DNA from: Nitrospinota bacterium
Lineage (GTDB): Bacteria > Nitrospinota_A > UBA7883 > JACRLM01
Reading direction: 5' to 3'
Assembly (NCBI GenBank): GCA_016208975.1
Contig: JACQXA010000004.1
Coordinates: 869,015-933,014 of the forward strand
DNA length: 64,000 nt
Of the stretch, positions 53,730 to 62,581 are shown one piece after another. A program made the position numbers and the translations under genes. Numbering within the stretch: the first letter of the stretch is position 1; every line of letters begins with the position of its first letter. The notes beneath the pieces were generated by a model. The model was not told the origin of the DNA, made no database searches, and saw nothing but the letters and a program-made list of their open reading frames with translations.

Positions 53730-54689
53730 GTGCTGGCCTTAAAACTCGATAACGTCATAACCCTTGACCGGGATTACCCCGTTCCAGCAACTAACCCCGG
53801 CGAGGCGCTTATCCGCCCCACCCTGGCGGGGATATGCAATACGGACCTGGAACTGGCCAAAGGTTACATGGGTTTTAAGGGCGTGCTGGGCCATGAGTTC
53901 GTGGGAGTGGTGGAACAGTCGGACGAATCGAGGTTCGTCGGAAAGCGGGTGACAGGCGAGATAAACTGCCCCTGTGGTAATTGTAACATGTGCCGGACAG
54001 GCTTGGGCAACCATTGCCCCAGCCGCACGGTGCTGGGGATAGTCAACCGCGACGGCGCTTTTTGTGAACGGTTCGTTCTGCCAAACGCCAACCTGCATGT
54101 CGTGCCGGATTCTGTAAGCGACAGGCAGGCGGTATTCACCGAGCCTCTGGCGGCGGCGTTCCAGATAAACAACCAGGTTCCCATAGGGCCGTTCCACAAA
54201 GTGGCGCTGTTGGGGGACGGCAAGCTGGGGTTTCTGATAGCGCAGACGCTGGCCATTACCGGATGCGGCTTGACGGTAGTTGGGCGGCATCCTGAGCGGC
54301 TGGAATTTTTGAAGACAAAAGGGGTGGAGTTTAAGACGGAAAGCCAGACGCAAACCCTTGGTCGCGCCTTTGATGTGGTGGTGGACGCCACCGGTTCCCA
54401 AACCGGCCTTGCCACGGCGGCGCGGCTGGTAAAACCCCGGGGGGTTATAGTGCTTAAAACCACCGTGGCCCAGCCTGGCGGGTTTGACTTGAACCAACTG
54501 GTGATAGACGAAATAACCGTCACCGGCTCCCGGTGCGGCCCTTTTGTGGAGGCGCTGGCGGCCCTGGAAAAAAACCTGATCGAAACCGGGCCGCTTATAG
54601 CCTCGGCGCAACCGCTGGAAAACGGCGTGGAGGCCATGAAAATGGCCGCGCAAAGCGGCGGGCGGAAGATTTTGCTGAAAATAAGCTGA
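53730..54689 (+). CDS. zinc-dependent MDR-family dehydrogenase
   Basis: 319 residues from a GTG start. The catalytic zinc site is represented by C36 in AGICNTDLEL and LGHEFVGVVE. The structural zinc cluster is four cysteines in CPCGNCNMCRTGLGNHC. The Rossmann domain has LLGDGKLGFLIAQ, in which the usual GxGxxG is GDGKLG, then VVDATGSQTGL. It is shorter than classical alcohol dehydrogenases. The substrate cannot be told, and the neighbours give no hint. Confidence 0.88.
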   Translation: MLALKLDNVITLDRDYPVPATNPGEALIRPTLAGICNTDLELAKGYMGFKGVLGHEFVGVVEQSDESRFVGKRVTGEINCPCGNCNMCRTGLGNHCPSRTVLGIVNRDGAFCERFVLPNANLHVVPDSVSDRQAVFTEPLAAAFQINNQVPIGPFHKVALLGDGKLGFLIAQTLAITGCGLTVVGRHPERLEFLKTKGVEFKTESQTQTLGRAFDVVVDATGSQTGLATAARLVKPRGVIVLKTTVAQPGGFDLNQLVIDEITVTGSRCGPFVEALAALEKNLIETGPLIASAQPLENGVEAMKMAAQSGGRKILLKIS

Positions 54690-54736
54690 TAATATATCCG
54701 TAGTAACTTATTTTTAAATCGAAGGCGTAACCATAG

Positions 54737-55519
54737 ATGCATCCTGTACTTTTTGAGTTCGGCCCCATAACCATCCACACTTATGGCCTGTTGGTGGCTT
54801 CCGGGTTTATGCTGGGCATCGCCTGGACAGCCAGGCTGGGCAACAAAGAGGGGTTCGATCCCCAGGTGGTTTACGACACGGCGTTCTGGCTGGTGCTTTC
54901 GGCTATCCTTTCGTCCCGCCTGGCCTACGTCATAGTTGAATATAAACATTTCGCCACCCATCCGCTGGACATCGTAAAATTCTGGGAAGGGGGCCTTGTG
55001 TTTTACGGCGGCGTTATTGGCGCGGTTTTGGCCCTTTACATCTGCGCGAAAAAATACGGCTTTAACTTGTGGAAGTTCGGCGACATCGCCGCGCCGGGGG
55101 TGGCCCTGGGGCATGTGCTGGGCCGGCTGGGCTGTTTCTTCGCAGGTTGCTGTTACGGGCAAGAGACAAACGTGCCATGGGCGGTCACCTTCCGCGATGT
55201 AAAATCCATCGCCCCACTGGACGTGCCGTTGCATCCCACCCAGCTTTACGATGCGCTCAACGAGCTTATAGTGTTCGGCATTTTGACACTCATCAGGCCA
55301 TACAAGAAATTTAACGGCCAGATATGGTGGACATGGGTTGGCCTTTATTCTTCGGGCCGGATAGTGGTGGAATCTTTCCGGGGCGATCCCAGGGGGTTCT
55401 GGTTCCATGGTCTATTGTCCACCTCGCAAATACTTGGCGCCCTGGGTGTAACCCTGGCTATCGCCATGTATTTTAAAAAGCGGAAAGACGCCGCCGGGGC
55501 CGATGCCGGAAGGGATTAA
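54737..55519 (+). CDS. lgt: prolipoprotein diacylglyceryl transferase
   Basis: 260 residues, seven membrane helices. It attaches diacylglycerol from phosphatidylglycerol to the lipobox cysteine of prolipoproteins. Conserved elements are FGPITIHTYGLL, the Lgt signature as GHVLGRLGCFFAGCCYGQET near residue 125 and HPTQLYDAL. The signature carries Cys pairs where Asn is usual. It overlaps rluD by 17 bases. Confidence 0.97.
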   Translation: MHPVLFEFGPITIHTYGLLVASGFMLGIAWTARLGNKEGFDPQVVYDTAFWLVLSAILSSRLAYVIVEYKHFATHPLDIVKFWEGGLVFYGGVIGAVLALYICAKKYGFNLWKFGDIAAPGVALGHVLGRLGCFFAGCCYGQETNVPWAVTFRDVKSIAPLDVPLHPTQLYDALNELIVFGILTLIRPYKKFNGQIWWTWVGLYSSGRIVVESFRGDPRGFWFHGLLSTSQILGALGVTLAIAMYFKKRKDAAGADAGRD

Positions 55520-56447
55520 CAGCGTCACCCTTACGGTTCCGCCAGATTCCGCCGGAGCGAGGATAGACAAGTTCATAGCCGATTCCCCGGCTGGTCTCTC
55601 CCGCTCGTTCGTCCAGAAGCTGTTAGACGAAGGGCTGGTTAGCGTCAGCGGCAAGGTGGCGCATGCGTCCACAAAACTAAAATCCGGCGATACGGTGGCT
55701 TTCACCATCCCCGCGCCAAAACCGGCGCAGGTCCTACCCGAAAACATTCCGCTGGATGTCGTGTATGAGGATGATGACATCATCGTAATCAACAAACCCG
55801 CTGGGATGGTGGCCCACCCGGCCGCCGGGCATTTTACGGGAACGCTGGTGCACGCCCTGCTTGAGCATTGCATGGGCAACCTTTCCGGCGTGGGGGGTGA
55901 GCTGAGGCCGGGCATAGTGCACCGGCTGGACAAGGACACCACCGGGCTTATCGTGGCGGCGAAAAACGACCGCGCCCACCAATCCCTCACAAACCAGCTT
56001 TCCGAGAGAGCCATGTCCCGGGTATATGTGGCGGTGGTGAAGGGATCGCCAAAACAGGCCGAGGGAGTGGTTGAAGCCAACATCGGGCGGCATCCCAAGC
56101 AAAGGAAAAAGATGGCGGTGTTGAAAAGGGGCGGCAGGCCCGCCGCAACAAAATACCGGGTCACCCAAAACCTCGGGAAAGCCAGCGTGGTGGAGCTCTC
56201 CCTGTTGACCGGAAGGACCCACCAGATAAGAGTGCATATGCAGAGCATAAACTGCCCGGTGGCGGGGGATCAGGATTACGCCCGTTCCGGCGGGGGTTAT
56301 CCAATCAAGCGCCAGGCCCTTCACGCGTGGCGGTTGAAACTTGTCCACCCGGTGTCCGGAGAGCATATGGAGTTTAGCGCGCCTCTGCCCGAAGACATGA
56401 CGCAACTAATAAAATTTCTAGGCGGTAATCCGGAGCCTTATCTATAA
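55503..56447 (+). CDS. rluD: 23S rRNA pseudouridine synthase, RluD family
   Basis: 314 residues. An S4 RNA-binding domain (about 18-75; ARIDKFIADSPAGLSRSFVQKLL by ends) is followed by the pseudouridine synthase domain with INKPAGMVAHPA and the catalytic aspartate in GIVHRLDKDTTG, then LLTGRTHQIRVHM. Family membership is firm; the exact target (23S 1911/1915/1917 for RluD) is inferred. Its start lies inside the lgt gene. Confidence 0.93.
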   Translation: MPEGINSVTLTVPPDSAGARIDKFIADSPAGLSRSFVQKLLDEGLVSVSGKVAHASTKLKSGDTVAFTIPAPKPAQVLPENIPLDVVYEDDDIIVINKPAGMVAHPAAGHFTGTLVHALLEHCMGNLSGVGGELRPGIVHRLDKDTTGLIVAAKNDRAHQSLTNQLSERAMSRVYVAVVKGSPKQAEGVVEANIGRHPKQRKKMAVLKRGGRPAATKYRVTQNLGKASVVELSLLTGRTHQIRVHMQSINCPVAGDQDYARSGGGYPIKRQALHAWRLKLVHPVSGEHMEFSAPLPEDMTQLIKFLGGNPEPYL

Positions 56448-56496
56448 CGCGCCGGGGGCTTGTCCTGAAAGTCCCTGTCGGTTATATTCCATAATC

Positions 56497-57258
56497 ATGC
56501 TGATAATTAGCGAAGACGAAGAGAAAAAGTTCAGCCTGTCCCCGATCCAGTCCTTTATTAATTTAATCGGGCGGGCGTCGGGTATGCCTCTGGCCTGGCT
56601 GTTTTACAAGGCGCTTAACCGCTCCAGGGCCATCGGTCTTGAGAACCTTCCCAAAGAAGGTGGGGCGCTTCTGGCGTCGAACCACGTATCCGGCGTGGAT
56701 ACCATGTTGATACCTTATTTCGCCTACTCCAAACGCCCGTTCATAACCCCAGCCAAGGAGGAGCTTTTCAAGGTTCCCGTGATGGGTCCAATTTTAAAGT
56801 TTTGGGGCGCGTTCCCGGTGAAACGCCACTCACGGGATGTGGAATCCATGAAACGAATCGCGGTATCCGCCCGGAAATATATGGTCATGATATTTCCCGA
56901 AGGCACCCGCACCAAAACCGGCAACCTGCTCAAAGGCAGGCCCGGCGTTGGCTGGATAGCCTACAGCGCCCATCCGGTGGTGATCCCCACCCTGGTGATA
57001 AATACCGACAAGTTTTTCTGGCCTGGCAGGCCCCGCCCATGGTTCGGAGTGCCATACACAGTGGTATTCGGTGAACCGGTGGATCTGTCCCGTTTCTACG
57101 ACCTGCCAGACACCAAAGAAACTTCCCAGGCTATCGTGGACGAGATAATGGACAAGATAGGCGAGCTGAAAAAGAAACACAGCGATATTTATCTAAACCC
57201 GGTCCTGTTGCCCGACGGCTCGCCCGCCGGACAGCTTATAGACGGTGTGGTGAAATAA
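56497..57258 (+). CDS. plsC: 1-acyl-glycerol-3-phosphate acyltransferase-like
   Basis: 253 residues. The acyltransferase motifs are in order: SNHVSGVDTML (HX4D), GAFPVKRHSRD, MIFPEGTRTK and IPTLVINTDKF. One membrane-associated helix sits near residues 30-45. It probably makes phosphatidic acid, though PlsC-like proteins vary in acceptor. It overlaps rnhB by one base. The gene symbol is by family. Confidence 0.88.
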   Translation: MLIISEDEEKKFSLSPIQSFINLIGRASGMPLAWLFYKALNRSRAIGLENLPKEGGALLASNHVSGVDTMLIPYFAYSKRPFITPAKEELFKVPVMGPILKFWGAFPVKRHSRDVESMKRIAVSARKYMVMIFPEGTRTKTGNLLKGRPGVGWIAYSAHPVVIPTLVINTDKFFWPGRPRPWFGVPYTVVFGEPVDLSRFYDLPDTKETSQAIVDEIMDKIGELKKKHSDIYLNPVLLPDGSPAGQLIDGVVK

Positions 57259-57908
57259 TGCTCACCTTCGAGCGGAACGCGGCGGCCCAGGGGTTTTGCC
57301 GCGTGGCCGGGGTGGACGAAGCCGGCCGCGGCCCCTTGGCGGGCCCGGTAGTGGCCGCGGCGGTCATTCTTCCGCCGGGGGTGGACATGCCCGGCCTGAC
57401 CGACTCTAAAAAACTTTCCGAAGATGCCAGGCGGAAGTTTTACCCCACAATCATGGAAACGGCGGTGGCGTGGAAAGTGGCCGCTGTGGAGGCGGATGAA
57501 ATAGACCGGATAAATATCCTTCAGGCCACAAAAATGGCCATGCGCATGGCGGTGGAGGGTTTGGGTGTTGAGCCGGATCACCTGCTGATAGACGGCAACC
57601 AGAAGATATCCTGGCGCGGTTCGCAAAGGACCATTGTTAAGGGGGATTCGTTGTCCCTCTCCATCGCCGCCGCCTCGGTGCTGGCGAAGGTGACGCGGGA
57701 CAGGATAATGGAAGAGCATGCCCTTCAGTATCCCGTTTACGGTTTCCAGCGGCACAAGGGATACGGAGTGGCGGAACATCTGGAAGCTATCCGCCAACAC
57801 GGCCCCAGCCCCATCCATCGCAAAACCTTCAGGGGAGTGAAGGAGCATTTGGCCAAAGAAGTATCAGAAAAGCTTTTTGGGCAAATATCTATCCCTTCCT
57901 TAACCTAA
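57258..57908 (+). CDS. rnhB: ribonuclease HII
   Basis: 216 residues. It nicks RNA-DNA junctions to remove misincorporated ribonucleotides. The active-site acids are in VAGVDEAGRGPLAGP (D and E), DHLLIDGN and the conserved ASVLAKVTRDRIM that follows. The position directly before yraN is very common in bacteria. Confidence 0.97.
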   Translation: MLTFERNAAAQGFCRVAGVDEAGRGPLAGPVVAAAVILPPGVDMPGLTDSKKLSEDARRKFYPTIMETAVAWKVAAVEADEIDRINILQATKMAMRMAVEGLGVEPDHLLIDGNQKISWRGSQRTIVKGDSLSLSIAAASVLAKVTRDRIMEEHALQYPVYGFQRHKGYGVAEHLEAIRQHGPSPIHRKTFRGVKEHLAKEVSEKLFGQISIPSLT

Positions 57909-57909
57909 A

Positions 57910-58341
57910 ATGGGACATATATGGCGTAGCTTGATCCGCTGGATATTGGATAGAGTGGCGTTCTTGAAGGCAAGGACGGGTTCCAGCGCAGGGCATTTAC
58001 GGCTGGGCAGGCTGGGGGAGGATTTGGCCGCCAACGCCCTTATTGGCGGGGGTTATAAAATACTCCATCGCAACCTGAAGGTGTACCGGCGCGAGGTGGA
58101 CATCATCGCCGACCATAATGGGACTCTGGTGTTCGTGGAGGTGAAAACCCGGGCCAACCATTCATTCGGCACACCCCTGGGATCCATAAACCACAAACGG
58201 GAAAAACGGCTCCGGGAAGCCGCCGAGCTTTATGCCATGAGGAACAAGATAACCAACCGCTCCATCCGGTTCGACGTGGTTTCCGTGGATTTTAGCGAAG
58301 GAGGAGGCCCTAAGCTGGAGATAATAAAAAACGCTTTTTAA
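57910..58341 (+). CDS. YraN family endonuclease-like protein
   Basis: 143 residues, UPF0102 with a PD-(D/E)xK nuclease-like core: LGRLGEDLAANALI, then REVDIIADHNGTLVFVEVKTRAN with the acidic and lysine residues of the fold in VDI and EVK. The biological role is unsettled, though it nearly always neighbours rnhB. The first 30 residues (basic/hydrophobic) precede the family start, so the real start may be internal. Confidence 0.93.
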   Translation: MGHIWRSLIRWILDRVAFLKARTGSSAGHLRLGRLGEDLAANALIGGGYKILHRNLKVYRREVDIIADHNGTLVFVEVKTRANHSFGTPLGSINHKREKRLREAAELYAMRNKITNRSIRFDVVSVDFSEGGGPKLEIIKNAF

Positions 58342-58415
58342 GTCAACCGGTTCAAGAGGGTTACGGGGAGCAATACACTATCTGAAAGCCTCAAGGGTAA
58401 TAATCAACCAAGCCC

Positions 58416-58640
58416 TTATGCCTTGATGCTGATCTTAGAGCTTCCCTGGGCGCCCTGCGCCACTTTGCGGCCATTGGCCACAAAATTCTGCGTGTGCTGG
58501 GCCGCAACGCTCTGTAGCGAAGAAGGGTTGGTGGCCGGCATCATCTTGGAGTTCCCGGGGGGCGTCTGCATCATCTTGGTGCGGGAATAGCCCATACCCA
58601 CCGTCCCATAACTACCGGCCCCGCTTGCGAATAACGGCAT
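58416..58640 (-). CDS. small protein of unknown function
   Basis: 74 residues, low in charge, rich in Ser, Gln, Gly and Met, with no signal peptide and no cysteine. It ends in a basic SSKISIKA. GGAG nine bases before the ATG supports translation. It is divergent from flgM across about 240 bases. No family was recognised; the company of flgM makes a motility link possible but unproven. Confidence 0.5.
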   Translation of the reverse strand: MPLFASGAGSYGTVGMGYSRTKMMQTPPGNSKMMPATNPSSLQSVAAQHTQNFVANGRKVAQGAQGSSKISIKA

Positions 58641-58881
58641 AACTCAATCTCCAGATTCCACCTCATCAGCTTTATCGGCGCTTTTTCGGAATACTTTAGT
58701 CCCCGCGCGCCAATTATTAATAATTATACATCCGCGATGATATAATCCTTAAACTATATTAAGGACTTGTACTGTTGAGGGTTGTTTGGGGGTAAACTGA
58801 TTTCCCTAAACTTTGACCGTGAGGGTTCCGATATAACAATTACGAAAGACAATCGTGGTATCCTCGTAAAGGATATAGGTC

Positions 58882-59202
58882 ATGGTAATTGAAAGAATAA
58901 CGGGTGGTAAACCCCAGGAAGTCCGGAAAGCCGAAAAGGAGGATGTAAAGAAATCCCCTGCTCCGGCTAAAAAGGAGGCGGAAGCCCCAAAAGGCTTCGA
59001 TATGGCTTCCAGCGCCGCCACGGTTTCCGAAAGAAGCAAAGCGGCCATCAAGGCTTATCGCATCGCCATGGAGTCGGACCCTTATTTGTCCAGGGCGGCC
59101 AAAGTGGCGCAGATAAAGTCCCAGGTGATGGAGGGAACGTATCATCCTTCCAGCGGAGATGTGGCCCAGGCCATTCTGCAGAGCATCGTAAAGGGGAGTT
59201 AG
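58882..59202 (+). CDS. flgM: anti-sigma-28 factor FlgM-like
   Basis: 106 residues. The first half is Lys/Pro/Ala-rich and disordered, as in FlgM. The C-terminal half contains the sigma-28-binding helices: SRAAKVAQIKSQVMEGTYHPSSGDVAQAIL matches the FlgM consensus (given as residues about 70-99). FlgM holds FliA inactive until the hook is complete and is then exported. No other flagellar gene is in the window. An AAGGA ribosome-binding site is present. Confidence 0.8.
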   Translation: MVIERITGGKPQEVRKAEKEDVKKSPAPAKKEAEAPKGFDMASSAATVSERSKAAIKAYRIAMESDPYLSRAAKVAQIKSQVMEGTYHPSSGDVAQAILQSIVKGS

Positions 59203-59220
59203 TCCAGCGCGGGGTTTTAC

Positions 59221-59251
59221 AAAAAGCCTGCGCCGGTTAGCGCCCCTTTTT
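59221..59251. terminator. bidirectional terminator between flgM and the kinase gene
   Basis: AAAAAG (59221-59226) pairs with CTTTTT (59246-59251), with an inner GCGC/GCGC stem, separated by a small internal loop. T runs exist on both strands, fitting the two convergent genes. Confidence 0.5.
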
Positions 59252-59268
59252 CTTTATCTTCCCCGGAA

Positions 59269-60981
59269 TCAGCGTAAATCCAGCCGCAAAGTCTCACCGG
59301 CTTTTATCTTTACCCTGTTGTTATAAGGCGACCTGCCTTTAAACTGGACATATACAAGGTGCGTTCCGGTGGAAAGGTTTTTCACATGCACCCGCTCGGT
59401 CTTGAATTCCCTGCCGTCCACGTAAGTAACACTGCCGCCGGGGACAAATATCTCCAATGCGCCGGAATCGGCGGAAGCCGAAGTTGAGCCATTGGTGGTG
59501 GAGGGTTTAGCCGTGGATCCGGTTTGCTCGGCTATCCTGGTGAGGGCGGCGGAAAAGCTCCCCTTTGTCCCCAATGTGATCTGTTTCACCTGGGGTTTAT
59601 AGCCTTTTTTGTTTATCTTTACGGTTAAATCACCGCTTTTGACCTTCATGTTATTGATTGGAGTGGAGCCGATAAACTTGCCGTTTATGAACACCTCGGC
59701 TCCGTCCGGCTCTGAATTCACCGTAAGATATCCGTATCTTGCGCCAGCCGCCGGAGCCGGTTTCTCCGTTTCCGGTGTTACAGAGGTAGCCTGCTTGACC
59801 GGCTCTTTCTTCTCTGGCTTAACCGCTGGTGTGCCCGGCGCCGCACCTGGCGCAGACGCCACCGGGGCGACGGGGGCAGATGTGGCCGCTACCGGCTCAG
59901 GCGCAGGCTTGGGCGTAGCCGCCGGGGCGGGCTCCACCTTGGCCACCTGTTGAGGCTTTTCTTCCCCTCCGCCGGAGAACACAAATACCGCCACCAGCAG
60001 GGCCAATACCACGCCCACACCACCGCCAATGTACATGCCTGTCTTTCCACCAAGCTTCGGCATACCCTTCATGGACGGGATTTTTGGGGCCATACGGCCA
60101 TCAATAACGATGGTGGAGTCCCCTAAGATATTGAAATCCTTTTCTGAATTCGTAAGGATGGCGTTGAGCGCCCTTATATATTCCTGGCCGTTCTGGAACC
60201 GCGAATCCGGGTTCTTCGCCAAACCTTTCTTTATAAAAGCGTCCACCACCGGCGGCAAAGTGGCGTTCAGCCTGCGGGGTGGGATGGGCTCTTCGTTGAC
60301 CACCTTATAGATTACCGAGGTGATAGACTCGGCCGAGAACGGTTTCTCGTTGGTGATCATCTCGTACAGCAGGACTGTTAGAGAGAAGAAGTCCGACCTG
60401 GCGTCCACCTGGCGCCCCTGCACCTGTTCGGGTGACATATAGTTGGGCGTGCCCAAAATGGTTCCGGTCATGGTCAAAGACGAATCCGAAAGCCTGGCCA
60501 GGCCAAAATCGGTAAGTTTCGGAATATTCTCTTCTGTAACAATGATGTTGGCCGGTTTAACGTCCCGGTGGATAACGCCCCGCTTATGGGCATAGTCCAG
60601 CCCTTCGGCTATCTGGCGGACAATGTTTACTATCTCTTCAAGGTTGGTGAAAGTGCGGTTGTTTATGTGCCAGTCCAGCCCACGGCCACTAAGAAACTCC
60701 ATGGCGATGTAAACCATGGTACCGTCGGGAGTGGCTTCCTCCCCCGCATCGTATATGGTGACTATGTTGGGGTGGGAAAGCTGGCCGGCGGCCTGGGCCT
60801 CCACATGGAACCTGTGGGCGGCCTGCTGTTGGTCGGCGCTTTTGGAGCCTAGGGCCGGGCGCACAACTTTCAGGGCCACAAGACGGTTTATTTTTGGATC
60901 CCGCCCTTTATAGACGAGACCCATGCCGCCACTGCCTATTTCTTCTATTATTTCAAAACGGCCCAGATGCTTTATAGCCAT
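59269..60981 (-). CDS. PknB-type Ser/Thr protein kinase with PEGA domains
   Basis: 570 residues. The cytosolic kinase domain (about 7-270) has the Gly loop GSGGMGLVYKG, the lysine in ALKVV, HRDVKPANIIV and DFGLARL, all intact. A membrane helix lies at about 315-335, then a Pro/Ala-rich linker, a PEGA domain (YLTVNSEPDGAEVFINGKFIG by ends) and a second PEGA-like domain at the C-terminus, outside the membrane. It probably links an envelope signal to phosphorylation. It overlaps the alanine dehydrogenase gene by 10 bases. Confidence 0.92.
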   Translation of the reverse strand: MAIKHLGRFEIIEEIGSGGMGLVYKGRDPKINRLVALKVVRPALGSKSADQQQAAHRFHVEAQAAGQLSHPNIVTIYDAGEEATPDGTMVYIAMEFLSGRGLDWHINNRTFTNLEEIVNIVRQIAEGLDYAHKRGVIHRDVKPANIIVTEENIPKLTDFGLARLSDSSLTMTGTILGTPNYMSPEQVQGRQVDARSDFFSLTVLLYEMITNEKPFSAESITSVIYKVVNEEPIPPRRLNATLPPVVDAFIKKGLAKNPDSRFQNGQEYIRALNAILTNSEKDFNILGDSTIVIDGRMAPKIPSMKGMPKLGGKTGMYIGGGVGVVLALLVAVFVFSGGGEEKPQQVAKVEPAPAATPKPAPEPVAATSAPVAPVASAPGAAPGTPAVKPEKKEPVKQATSVTPETEKPAPAAGARYGYLTVNSEPDGAEVFINGKFIGSTPINNMKVKSGDLTVKINKKGYKPQVKQITLGTKGSFSAALTRIAEQTGSTAKPSTTNGSTSASADSGALEIFVPGGSVTYVDGREFKTERVHVKNLSTGTHLVYVQFKGRSPYNNRVKIKAGETLRLDLR

Positions 60982-62084
60982 TTTTCTGGAAATCTATACG
61001 AAAGTTCAAGGGATTCCGCCACTTGCGGGTGGGTAACCATTCCTTCGGCCACGTTCAAACCCATCCGCATAGAATAGTTGGAGCGCATTGTTTTATCAAT
61101 CCCTTTTTCCGCCAGCTCCAGCAGTCCGGGAAAGGTGGCGTTGGACAAAGCGAAAGTTGAAGTGCGCGGCACGGCCCCAGGCATATTGGATACACAATAA
61201 TGGGTAACCGAATCAACAACATAAGTCGGGTTTGAGTGGCTCGTGGGATGGGTGGTTTCGGCCATGCCGCCTTGATCCACCGCCACGTCCACTATCACGG
61301 AGCCGGGTTTCATATCGGCCAGCATGTCCCGGGTGATTAATACTGGCGTGCGCCCACCAGCCACCAGCGCCGCGCCGATAACCATATCGGCGTCATCTAT
61401 GGCGGCGCAAACGGTATGCTGGTTCGAATACATGGTTTCGGCCCGCCCGCCGAAAATGTCGTCGATCATCCGCAACTTCGTCAGGTTCGTATCCAACACC
61501 TGGGTTCTGGCGCCCAACCCCAAGGAAATTTTCACCGCGTTCATCCCCACTATGCCGGCGCCTAGCACCACCACTTTTCCCGGCGGCACCCCGGGTACCC
61601 CGCCCAGCAATACCCCCCGGCCGCCATTTTCTTTTTCCAGATACCGCGCCCCGGCCTGAACGGCCATCCTTCCGGCCACTTCGCTCATCGGAATAAGCAT
61701 GGGCAACGCCCCTGTGGCCTGATCCTGGACGGTTTCATAACCTATGGCTACGGTTCCGGTTTCCAGAAGTTTTTTCGCCAGCTCTGGCGCGGCGGCCAAA
61801 TGCAGGAACGTGTAAAGGATCAACCCCTCGCGCAAAAACTGGTATTCGGAAGGGATGGGCTCTTTCACCTTGGCCACAATATTTGCGCCCCAAGCTTCCC
61901 CGGCGGTATCCACCATCCGGGCGCCAGCCTCTTCATATTCGGCGTCGAGTATGCCGGAACCTTCCCCCGCGCCACGCTGGACAAGGGTTTCATGCCCGGC
62001 AAGCGTCAACTGGCGGACTCCCGCCGGAGTGACGGCCACCCGGTATTCGTCTGGTTTGACTTCTTTTGGAACGCCTATGATCAC
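60972..62084 (-). CDS. ald: alanine dehydrogenase
   Basis: 370 residues. It interconverts L-alanine and pyruvate with NAD. The substrate-binding N-terminal motif is GVPKEVKPDEYRVAVTP, the catalytic lysine is in VKVKEP, the histidine in FLHLAAA, the dinucleotide site in VVLGAGIVGMNAV and the aspartate in VDVAVDQGGM. MPGAVPRTSTFALSNAT confirms the family. It is the upstream member of a two-gene unit with the PEGA kinase. Confidence 0.97.
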   Translation of the reverse strand: MIIGVPKEVKPDEYRVAVTPAGVRQLTLAGHETLVQRGAGEGSGILDAEYEEAGARMVDTAGEAWGANIVAKVKEPIPSEYQFLREGLILYTFLHLAAAPELAKKLLETGTVAIGYETVQDQATGALPMLIPMSEVAGRMAVQAGARYLEKENGGRGVLLGGVPGVPPGKVVVLGAGIVGMNAVKISLGLGARTQVLDTNLTKLRMIDDIFGGRAETMYSNQHTVCAAIDDADMVIGAALVAGGRTPVLITRDMLADMKPGSVIVDVAVDQGGMAETTHPTSHSNPTYVVDSVTHYCVSNMPGAVPRTSTFALSNATFPGLLELAEKGIDKTMRSNYSMRMGLNVAEGMVTHPQVAESLELSYRFPEKWL

Positions 62085-62277
62085 CTATGTTCCCCTAAAA
62101 AGCGATTAGGGATTATAGCACTCGTGAACGCTTTTAGGATTGCGGCGGTAATTGAAGTGACGCCGCAGTCCGGCTGATCCGGCCCCGCAGGCAATAAGCG
62201 CGAACCCTTCACTCCAGCCTTCTGCCATTACCAGAAACGCGCGCTTTAATTTCACTGACCCGTTACTACGCAACCTT

Positions 62278-62428
62278 GGTAGTGTCTCAGTTTGAAAGTA
62301 CAGGGGAGATTCTTCACTTACGCTCAGAATGACAATATAAAAGCAGTTGATAACATTGTCATCCTGGGCAAAGCGCCAGCGAAGTGAAGGATCTGTCTGT
62401 TATTTGAGATTCAAACTGAGACACCACC
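62278..62428 (+). repeat. MITE-like 151-bp element, copy 4
   Basis: Full-length copy in the 497-base gap between ald and the polymerase gene. The flanks are GCAACCTT (62270-62277) and GCAACCCT (62429-62436), an 8-bp duplication with one change. It ends 153 bases before the dnaE-type start. The rest of this gap contains only the inverted repeats listed next. Confidence 0.88.
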
Positions 62429-62473
62429 GCAACCCTCATTGACTTTCCCTGTAAACTGCGCCACAATTAAATC

Positions 62474-62553
62474 GAAAGTATAGCGAAAATACTTTCAAGA
62501 GGTGGTGGCAACGAAGATAGCAGATTGTATTTGCATGACTTATATTTTCGCTA
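62474..62553. promoter_or_regulatory. palindromes upstream of the DnaE-type polymerase
   Basis: GAAAGTAT-N7-ATACTTTC (62474-62496) is a perfect palindrome. Overlapping it, TAGCGAAAATA (62481-62491) is repeated in inverse as TATTTTCGCTA (62543-62553). Polymerases of this class are often damage-induced, so a LexA-type or other SOS operator is a reasonable guess, but no LexA consensus for this lineage is known to me. Confidence 0.4.
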
Positions 62554-62581
62554 TTTGTTCGATATATTGGAGAGTGGTGGT

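Noticed and set aside
53864-55408. 514-codon minus frame spanning the dehydrogenase, the gap and lgt
   Set aside because: It is antisense to two certain genes on the plus strand and has no ribosome-binding site.
39941-62428. CRISPR array explanation for the repeated 151-bp sequence
   Set aside because: The copies are 2.5-10 kb apart, in unrelated places, with inverted ends and flanking duplications; no regular spacers.
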